Shown: in pieces, positions 6,232-11,149 of the stretch
Layout of the letters: each line of letters starts with the position of its first letter
Numbering within the stretch: the stretch's first letter is position 1
Origin: DASUCS01 sp036275935
GTDB lineage: Bacteria; Actinomycetota; Acidimicrobiia; Acidimicrobiales; JACDCH01
Assembly (NCBI GenBank): GCA_036275935.1
Contig: DASUCS010000350.1
Span: 1-11,149, forward strand
Direction: 5' to 3'
DNA length: 11,149 nt
Translations under genes and position numbers: made by a program
The notes under the pieces: model-generated
Told to the model about the DNA's origin: nothing
Seen by the model: the letters and a program-made list of their open reading frames with translations, nothing else
Databases searched by the model: none

Positions 6232-6237
6232 TACCGT
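6232..6237 (+). promoter_or_regulatory. -10 box TACCGT of the sortase gene
   Basis: TACCGT ends nine bases before the GTG at 6247, so the sortase mRNA would be leaderless or have a leader of one to three bases. A GTGACA at 6215-6220 resembles a -35 hexamer but is only 11 bases away, too close for the vegetative factor. The box suggests the sortase pair is transcribed separately from the Tad operon. Confidence 0.45.
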
Positions 6238-6246
6238 GGTTGAGCT

Positions 6247-7089
6247 GTGGTCGTAGCCCTTGTTGCCGGTGCGTTCATCGTCCTGTTGGTCGCGTGGCAG
6301 GCGGCCGTGCTCACCGCGACGAAGGCCCGTCAACCCGCGGCAGCCGCACCCGCCATTCCGGCCGTGCCATTCCGGAAAGATCCGCAGGGCTGGATCATCA
6401 ACGCGTTGCGGCGCAAGAAGTGGTTGCGGCGATCCCTGTCGTTGGGGTCGCTCGGTGCATTCGTGTTCGCGATCGGCGTGCTCGGCTACCCCTTCTACAC
6501 GAACCTGGTCCAGAGCCGGATCCAGGATCGGCTCAACCATCAGCTCGCCAGCCCCGAGCTCCGCCAGAAGTACCTCGCGGGCCAGCTGCAAGAGGGTGAC
6601 AGCCTCACCCGCATCAAGATCCCGGCGATCGACGTCGACGTCGTGGTCGTCGAGGGCACTGGCGAGGACGCACTCCGAGCCGGCGCCGGTCACTACAACG
6701 AGACCGCCATGCCGTGCGCGGACGGGACCGTCGGGATCGCCGGCCATCGCACCACCTACGGACGTCCGTTCGCGAACCTGGATCTGTTGAAACCCGGCGA
6801 CACGATCACGTTGCAGACGCCGGTTGGGTCGTGCACGTACGAGATCCTTCCGCCGCCGCCGAAACGACAGGCGTTGAACGACACCAGTGCCGGGTTCGTG
6901 ATCAACCCCAACGAGATCCAGGTGATCCAGAAGCCGGACATCGCCCGTGCCGGGGAGAACCCGCCGCCGCCCGCGCTGCTCACGCTCACGACCTGCCACC
7001 CCAAGGGTTCCGCGGCCAAACGTCTCGTCATCCAGGCGAAGTTGGTCACCGGCCAGAGCGCGAGTCCGTCGGCACAACCGGGGGCATGA
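6247..7089 (+). CDS. Sortase, class E-like
   Basis: Sortases are membrane-bound cysteine transpeptidases that cut a C-terminal sorting motif of secreted proteins and attach them to the cell wall or to another subunit. The catalytic triad is visible: His167 in GIAGHRTTYGRPF, Cys250 in LLTLTTCHPKGSA and Arg259 in AAKRLVIQAKL. The GHRTTYG and TLTTC contexts are those of class E/D enzymes common in actinobacteria. There are two hydrophobic helices, 2-23 and 64-82. The strongly basic segment between them (FRK, LRRKKWLRR) suggests both N- and C-termini are outside, with the loop in the cytosol. A proline-rich insert (LPPPPKRQ, 201-208) lies before the Cys-containing strand. Cys157 and Cys196 are additional cysteines. 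The GTG start at 6247 fits the -10 box just upstream. The gene overlaps the next by four bases (ATGA), so the neighbour is the first candidate partner. Confidence 0.93.
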   Translation: MVVALVAGAFIVLLVAWQAAVLTATKARQPAAAAPAIPAVPFRKDPQGWIINALRRKKWLRRSLSLGSLGAFVFAIGVLGYPFYTNLVQSRIQDRLNHQLASPELRQKYLAGQLQEGDSLTRIKIPAIDVDVVVVEGTGEDALRAGAGHYNETAMPCADGTVGIAGHRTTYGRPFANLDLLKPGDTITLQTPVGSCTYEILPPPPKRQALNDTSAGFVINPNEIQVIQKPDIARAGENPPPPALLTLTTCHPKGSAAKRLVIQAKLVTGQSASPSAQPGA

Positions 7090-8300
7090 CGCCGTCGTCG
7101 CACGGTTCACGGATTCGCTCCGTGAACGTGCTGGCTGTTGCCGCGCTGTCGCTCATCGTGGTGACGTTCGGCGCCGGCTTCGGATCGACCCGTTCGCACG
7201 CCGCGCCGGCCCAGACGCCGGCAGATCCGTGGGAAGGCTCGTCGTTCACCTCGCCGTCGAGCTACGCGACGACGTCCGATGCCGTGTTCAGCGGTGTGTT
7301 CCGCCACACCCCGTCCGCGCCGATCTCGAAGGTGACGCTGCACGTCGAGTTCTCGTCCACCGACTCGCCCTCAGCGGGCTGCCGGCCCGCGCCCAGCGAC
7401 CAGACGCAGACGTACGAAACGACGACGAGCCCGCCGACCGTCGACACCACGCCCGACACAACAGACCCTTCGACACCGACGACGCAAGAGCCGAAGCAAT
7501 CATCCGAGGTCGAGTTCTCCTTCCAGGTCCCGTTCACGTGCAACGGGGTCTACGACGCAACCGCGACTGCCGTCATCGAAGACCCGACAGGTGACGTGCC
7601 CCCTCCGTTGCACAAGAGCATCAGCCTTGTCGGGGTACGCGTCGCCGTCGCGCCGCCGATGCCGACGTCGATCACCGCGACGGACGCGGGCAACCACACC
7701 GTGAACGTGGCGTGGGGTGCGCCCGCCTCGTACGCCGGAAGCGGCAAGCCGCCGCCGGACTTCATCGGCTATCGCGTCAGCCGCAAGGACGGCAGCGGAT
7801 CGTTCTCGGCGATCGCCAACACCGCGCCGGACGCTCTGACGTTCGCGGACAGCTCGATCCCCGCGTCGGGTGGGGCCTTCGTGTACGAGGTCGAAGCCGT
7901 GCGCAAGTTCGCGTCGTCTGCGCCGCTGGCGACGAACGGTGCGCTCGACATCTCGCCGCCCGGCGCTGCCGCGGGCCACGGGTCCGGGTCGACGGGTGGG
8001 GGAGGCGGTGCGGCTGCGCCGGCGCCGGCCACCACCGATCCCGGCGCGGGCGGCACGGGCACGGCGTACTACGACTCGCTCGCGGACGAGGGTGCGGAGC
8101 CCGGCAGTGGCGCGCTCGCCGCGCCGGATGGTGGTGCGGTCCAACGGTTCTCCGGCAAGGACGGTGCGGGTCTGCTCAAGCCCTTCGCGGCAGCGATGAA
8201 CCTCGGGGTGTGGGCGGGCTTGTTGCTCTTCCTCACGCGTCGCGCCGCCAAGGCCGAACGCGCCGCGTTGCTAGGTGTCGAGCTCGAGCACACGCCGTAG
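7086..8300 (+). CDS. Secreted surface protein: Fn3 domain, Gly/Ala linker, C-terminal anchor
   Basis: This 404-residue protein is not recognised as a named family, but its build is clear. A signal peptide (1-40, hydrophobic core VLAVAALSLIVVTFGAGF, likely cut after SHA or SHAA) leads into a beta-rich region (65-190). That region is interrupted at about 104-140 by a Thr/Ser/Pro/Asp/Gln-rich insert and carries the protein's two cysteines, Cys99 and Cys152, one on each side. A fibronectin type III domain follows (about 190-288, with VAWGAP, GYRVSRKDG and YEVEAV). A Gly/Ala/Pro/Thr-rich stalk (292-345), a membrane helix (368-384) and a basic tail (RRAAKAER) complete it. The helix plus basic tail resembles a sortase sorting signal, but no LPxTG or LAxTG precedes it. 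It is translationally coupled to the sortase. A role as an adhesin or stalked surface protein is inference. Confidence 0.82.
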   Translation: MTPSSHGSRIRSVNVLAVAALSLIVVTFGAGFGSTRSHAAPAQTPADPWEGSSFTSPSSYATTSDAVFSGVFRHTPSAPISKVTLHVEFSSTDSPSAGCRPAPSDQTQTYETTTSPPTVDTTPDTTDPSTPTTQEPKQSSEVEFSFQVPFTCNGVYDATATAVIEDPTGDVPPPLHKSISLVGVRVAVAPPMPTSITATDAGNHTVNVAWGAPASYAGSGKPPPDFIGYRVSRKDGSGSFSAIANTAPDALTFADSSIPASGGAFVYEVEAVRKFASSAPLATNGALDISPPGAAAGHGSGSTGGGGGAAAPAPATTDPGAGGTGTAYYDSLADEGAEPGSGALAAPDGGAVQRFSGKDGAGLLKPFAAAMNLGVWAGLLLFLTRRAAKAERAALLGVELEHTP

Positions 8301-10559
8301 CAGTGCGATGGCTCCGGCCTTGTCGAGCGGCTCGTTCCAGTTGCCGCACTTGGGGGACTGCACGCACGAAGGGCAGCCCTCGCTGCACGTGCACGCGGTG
8401 ATGACATCGAGCGTCGTCGCGAGGTGGCGCTCGGCGACGTCGTACCCGAGCTCGGCGATCCCCGCGCCCCCGGGGAAGCCGTCGTAGACGAGGATCGTCG
8501 GCAGCCCGGTGTCCGCCTGCCGCACGGTCGAGACACCGCCGACGTCCCACCGGTCGCAGATCGTGAACAGCGGCAGGATGCCGATCGCCGCGTGCTCGAC
8601 GGCGTGGAGCGTTCCCGGCCAGTCGAGGGCGTCGATGCCCGCGGCGGTGAGCTCGCGCGGATCGATCGTGTACCACACGCCGCGCGTCGTGAGCCGGCTC
8701 GGCGGCAGCGTGAGCAGGCGCGTGTCCAGCACCTCGCCTGTCGTTGCGTCCTTGCGCTGGTACCCGGTGACCTGCGATGCCACCTCGATGCGCCCGAGTT
8801 GCACGAGGGCGCGACCGAGTGGACGCCACGACTCGATGCCGAGCACCCGCATCGACACCTCGGTGCGCGCCACGGTGTACTCGCCGCCGCCGCACGGTTC
8901 GACGATCGCGATCTGGTCGTCGAGGTCCAGCGTTCGCACCTCGTACGTCGCGCCCTGATGGAGGTAGACGGCACCCGGGTGCACGGCCTCGAACGCGCGT
9001 GATCCGTCGACGGTCCCGACGAGTGCGTCGTCGTCGCGGACGATGCGGTACTCCGAGTTGGAACCCGAACGCAGGCCGATGCCGTGCGCGGGAAAGCCCC
9101 GTGCCGCCCAGACCGCCGATGGCGATGGTCGTCGAGAGGTCGCGGGTCGGACTTTGAGCCGGTCGTCGCGCACCATGTCCCGTACACCGTCGTCGAGCAG
9201 CTCGGGCCACCAACGCTCGTCCGCCGGCGTCAACGGCAGCTCGAATGCCGCGCAGCCGAGATGTGGCTCGAGGATGAACGGGTTGGACGGATTGATCACC
9301 GCCGGCTCGGGCGGTCGCGTGAACACCTCGGTCGGGTGCGCCATCAGCCACTGATCGAGCTGATCCTCGCCCGCGACGAGCACGGACAAGGACGAGTCGG
9401 TCGACCGACCGGCGCGACCCATCTGCTGCCACATCGATGCGATCGTGCCGGGGAAGCCGTCCAGGACGCAGCCGTCGAGGCCGCCGATGTCGACGCCGAG
9501 CTCGAGTGCCGTCGTGGCGACCACGCCGCGGACCTGGCCGCTGAACACCTGTTGCTCGATCTCTCTGCGTTCCTCGGGAAGGTAGCCACCGCGGTACGGA
9601 CGAACTCGCGCCGCGAGATCGGGCGCCAAACGGCGGCGCACGTCGGCGGCGACGACTTCGGTGCCGCGGCGGCTACGACAGAACGCGATCGACTTGTGGC
9701 CGCTCTCGATGAGCGCGGCGAGGACCGCTGCGGTCTCGCCGTGCGACGACGCGCGGGTCTGCGACCAGGACTCGTCGAGCAACGGCGGGTTGCACAGCGC
9801 GACGACGCGTTCACCGCGTGGTGAGCCGTCGTCGGTCACGGCGTCGACCGGTCCCGCCCACAATGCCGAGGCCAGCTCGGCCGGAGCCCCGATCGTGGCC
9901 GAACACGCGATGAACCGTGGATCGGCGGCGTACGCGGCGCTCACCCTGCGCAACCGGCGCAGGACGTGGGCAACGTGCGTGCCGAAGACCCCCCGGAACG
10001 CGTGCAGCTCGTCGAGCACGACGTACTGCAACCGCATGAAGAACGTGGCCCAGCGGGCGTGGTGCGGCAGCAGGCCGTAGTGCAGCATCTCGGGGTTGGT
10101 GAGCACGACGTTGGCGTTCTTGCGCACCCAGGTTCGCTCCTCCGGGGTGCAGTCACCGTCGTAGGCCGCCGCGACGAGGCCGGGGATCTCGAGCTGCGTC
10201 AGCGCCCGGAGCTGGTCGCGAGCCAGGGCCTTCGTGGGGAAGACGAGCAGGGCGGAGCCGGGTTGGATGCGGTCCGTGGCGGCCTCGGCCACAGGGACCT
10301 GGAAGCACAGCGACTTGCCCGACGCCGTCCCGGTGGCGATCGCGACGTTGTGTCCGCTCCGAATCAGGTCGAGGGCGGCTGCTTGATGCGACCAGAAGGC
10401 GTCGATCGGTAACCGTTCACGCACGCGCGTCGGTAACGGGGAGGTCGGGTCGGCAAAGCGGGCGGAGCGGGCCGGGAGGCGTTCGACGTGTACGAGGCTG
10501 CTGTTGGCTGCGAGCGCGTCGAGGACGTCATCGAGTTGCGTTCGCTCGAGGAGCGCCAT
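8271..10559 (-). CDS. DEAD/DEAH-box DNA helicase with C-terminal DUF1998 (Hrq1/MrfA/SftH type)
   Basis: This superfamily 2 helicase has two RecA domains and a long C-terminal region. Motifs in order are SHQAAAL (57-63), Walker A ATGTASGKS (75-83), FPTKALARDQ (107-116), VVLDELHAFRG (180-190; a DEXH box), CSAT (219-222), TTALELGVDIGG (349-360) and QQMGRAGR (378-385). The C-terminus holds CTCSEGCPSC followed by a fifth cysteine (Cys723, 725, 729, 732, 738), a metal-binding cluster of the DUF1998 domain. At 762 residues it matches Mycobacterium SftH/Rv3649 and Bacillus MrfA (YprA). Those relatives are 3'-to-5' DNA translocases, and MrfA acts in repair of mitomycin-type lesions. A repair role here is inferred from family. 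It starts at an ATG ten bases after a TACGCT box and is divergent from the bldG-like gene. Its last 30 bases overlap the end of the convergent surface-protein gene. Confidence 0.94.
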   Translation of the reverse strand: MALLERTQLDDVLDALAANSSLVHVERLPARSARFADPTSPLPTRVRERLPIDAFWSHQAAALDLIRSGHNVAIATGTASGKSLCFQVPVAEAATDRIQPGSALLVFPTKALARDQLRALTQLEIPGLVAAAYDGDCTPEERTWVRKNANVVLTNPEMLHYGLLPHHARWATFFMRLQYVVLDELHAFRGVFGTHVAHVLRRLRRVSAAYAADPRFIACSATIGAPAELASALWAGPVDAVTDDGSPRGERVVALCNPPLLDESWSQTRASSHGETAAVLAALIESGHKSIAFCRSRRGTEVVAADVRRRLAPDLAARVRPYRGGYLPEERREIEQQVFSGQVRGVVATTALELGVDIGGLDGCVLDGFPGTIASMWQQMGRAGRSTDSSLSVLVAGEDQLDQWLMAHPTEVFTRPPEPAVINPSNPFILEPHLGCAAFELPLTPADERWWPELLDDGVRDMVRDDRLKVRPATSRRPSPSAVWAARGFPAHGIGLRSGSNSEYRIVRDDDALVGTVDGSRAFEAVHPGAVYLHQGATYEVRTLDLDDQIAIVEPCGGGEYTVARTEVSMRVLGIESWRPLGRALVQLGRIEVASQVTGYQRKDATTGEVLDTRLLTLPPSRLTTRGVWYTIDPRELTAAGIDALDWPGTLHAVEHAAIGILPLFTICDRWDVGGVSTVRQADTGLPTILVYDGFPGGAGIAELGYDVAERHLATTLDVITACTCSEGCPSCVQSPKCGNWNEPLDKAGAIALLRRVLELDT

Positions 10560-10569
10560 AGCGGCGTCA

Positions 10570-10575
10570 AGCGTA
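10570..10575 (-). promoter_or_regulatory. -10 box TACGCT of the helicase gene
   Basis: Read on the minus strand, TACGCT lies ten bases before the ATG at 10559. Transcription would start within a few bases of the start codon. No convincing -35 hexamer is seen. Confidence 0.38.
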
Positions 10576-10587
10576 GGCGTTTCAAAG

Positions 10588-10599
10588 CTGTAGTTACAG
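10588..10599. promoter_or_regulatory. Candidate operator palindrome between the divergent helicase and bldG-like genes
   Basis: CTGTA-GT-TACAG is a perfect dyad with five-base arms and a two-base centre. It sits in the 87-base divergent intergenic region, at about -28 to -40 from the expected helicase start and about -46 to -57 from the anti-anti-sigma start, where a shared regulator could act. A 12-base dyad can also arise by chance. Confidence 0.3.
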
Positions 10600-10631
10600 G
10601 GGTGTCACGAAGTGCTGCAATGCTGGTCAGG

Positions 10632-10637
10632 TAGGGT
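10632..10637 (+). promoter_or_regulatory. -10 box TAGGGT of the anti-anti-sigma gene
   Basis: TAGGGT ends nine bases before the ATG at 10647, again predicting a leaderless or nearly leaderless transcript. It is identical to the boxes before the HAD gene and the Tad operon. Confidence 0.5.
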
Positions 10638-10646
10638 CGAGCGGTA

Positions 10647-10991
10647 ATGGATCTGGGGCTCGCCGAACGTTCGAACGCGGGGTGGACCGTGTTGACGGTC
10701 AGCGGCGAGATCGACATCGCCACCGCGCCCAGCCTGCGGGAGCGACTCCATGCCCTGTTGGCGGAGGGCAAGCACCGGATCGTCGTCGACCTCGACGACG
10801 TGGGCTTCCTCGACTCGACCGCGCTGGGCGTGCTCGTCGGCGCGCTGAAGCGGGCGCGGATGGAGAACGGCGAGGTGCGAATCGCCTGCGCGCAACCACG
10901 GGTGCTCAAGGTGTTCGAGATCACGCGACTCGACAGCGCCTTCGACCTCTTCGACTCTGTCGATGAGGCTGTGCGGGGTGCACAGGAGTAA
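10647..10991 (+). CDS. STAS-domain anti-anti-sigma factor, BldG-like
   Basis: Anti-sigma factor antagonists bind anti-sigma kinases and release a sigma factor. Phosphorylation of one serine by the kinase switches them off. The 114 residues form a complete STAS domain: beta-rich N-terminus (TVLTVSGEIDIATAPSLRERL), central RIVVDLDDVGFLDSTALGVLVG with the phosphorylatable Ser57 in the DST motif, and the C-terminal helix LDSAFDLFDSVDEAV. Length and sequence style match BldG of Streptomyces and RsbV/SpoIIAA. The ATG at 10647 follows a TAGGGT box closely. The next gene, 12 bases downstream, encodes the presumed anti-sigma partner, and the helicase gene is divergent, as I recall for the Streptomyces bldG locus. 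Which sigma factor is controlled cannot be seen here. Confidence 0.93.
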   Translation: MDLGLAERSNAGWTVLTVSGEIDIATAPSLRERLHALLAEGKHRIVVDLDDVGFLDSTALGVLVGALKRARMENGEVRIACAQPRVLKVFEITRLDSAFDLFDSVDEAVRGAQE

Positions 10992-11003
10992 GGGACGCGG
11001 GCC

Positions 11004-11149
11004 ATGGGAGATCACATCGAGCTCGTCCTCCCGGCCCGTCCCGAGTTCCTGGCGATGGTCCGCACCATCGTCACCCTGATCGCGGAGACCGGATCGAAGC
11101 TGCCCGGCCCGCGCATCGACGACCTCCGGCTCGCGGTCACGGAGGCCTT
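11004..11149 (+). CDS. Anti-sigma factor, HATPase (RsbW/SpoIIAB) type, 5' part only
   Basis: Only 48 codons lie in the window. The N-terminus HIELVLPARPEFLAMVRTIV, then RIDDLRLAVTEA, matches the start of GHKL-type serine kinases that act as anti-sigma factors. The RLAVTEA segment is the beginning of the ATP-binding N box, whose asparagine should follow just beyond the edge. The ATG at 11004 has AAGGGA (10990-10995) eight bases upstream and lies 12 bases after the STAS gene, so the two are surely co-transcribed. It is the expected kinase for Ser57 of that protein. The ATP lid and the rest of the kinase are outside the window. Confidence 0.85.
   Translation, partial: MGDHIELVLPARPEFLAMVRTIVTLIAETGSKLPGPRIDDLRLAVTEA

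Noticed and set aside
6145..7110. Minus-strand open frame of about 320 codons opposite the sortase
   Set aside because: The sortase triad and membrane segments are on the plus strand; the antisense product is Arg/Gly/Val-rich and featureless.
8275..8293. Palindromic GAGCTCGAGC region at the junction of the convergent genes, considered as a bidirectional terminator
   Set aside because: The arms do not pair through the outer GTGT/ACAC without a mismatch, there is no T-run, and it is coding on both strands.
1..11149. CRISPR arrays, tRNA or rRNA genes, insertion sequences, phage genes, toxin-antitoxin pairs
   Set aside because: Looked for on both strands; no regular repeats, RNA gene signatures, transposase motifs or terminal repeats were found.

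Overview
The window is very GC-rich DNA with GC-ending codons, GTG starts, -10 boxes of the TANNNT type lying directly before start codons, a class E-type sortase, a Tad pilus locus that starts with a CpaE/SsgC-like protein and contains a DUF4244-like pilin, and a BldG-type anti-sigma-antagonist pair. Together these point to the chromosome of an actinobacterium (Actinomycetota). A deep lineage such as Acidimicrobiia would fit, but this cannot be fixed from the sequence alone. It reads as ordinary chromosome: I see no insertion sequence, phage gene, CRISPR array, tRNA or rRNA. There is no gene-free stretch longer than about 170 bases.

Left part (1-2613, mostly minus strand). A phytanoyl-CoA dioxygenase-family oxygenase runs off the left edge. 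It is translationally coupled to purU (formyltetrahydrofolate deformylase), which lies behind a HAD-IB phosphatase-like protein with a C-terminal membrane segment. Embedded antisense in the 3' end of the HAD gene is a 24-codon plus-strand ORF for a lysine-capped hydrophobic peptide. It has its own -10 box, and its codon use is far more native than that of the HAD frame it overlaps.

Centre (2676-6182, plus strand). This is a compact Tad/Flp-type pilus operon: a short CpaE/TadZ/SsgC-like ATPase, the TadA/CpaF assembly ATPase, one platform protein that combines TadB-like and TadC-like T2SSF domains, a Flp/DUF4244-like pilin and a TadE-like minor pilin. The genes overlap or lie within 30 bases of each other. 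No prepilin peptidase, secretin or CpaB is in the window.

Next (6232-8300, plus strand). A sortase and a secreted, fibronectin-III-containing, membrane-anchored surface protein overlap by four bases (ATGA) and have their own promoter. This pair sits between the pilus operon and the helicase and looks like a lineage-specific insertion into a widely conserved gene neighbourhood.

Right part (8271-11149). A large Hrq1/MrfA/SftH-type DNA helicase with a C-terminal cysteine cluster is on the minus strand. Divergent from it is a BldG-like STAS anti-anti-sigma factor, followed by the beginning of its presumed anti-sigma kinase partner, cut by the right edge. From memory, the order HAD-IB / CpaE-TadA-TadB-TadC-pilin-TadE / helicase resembles the Rv3661-Rv3649 region of Mycobacterium tuberculosis, and helicase / bldG / anti-sigma resembles the Streptomyces bldG locus. 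That supports the annotation and makes the departures (fused TadBC, short CpaE, inserted sortase pair, antisense microprotein) the parts worth attention.
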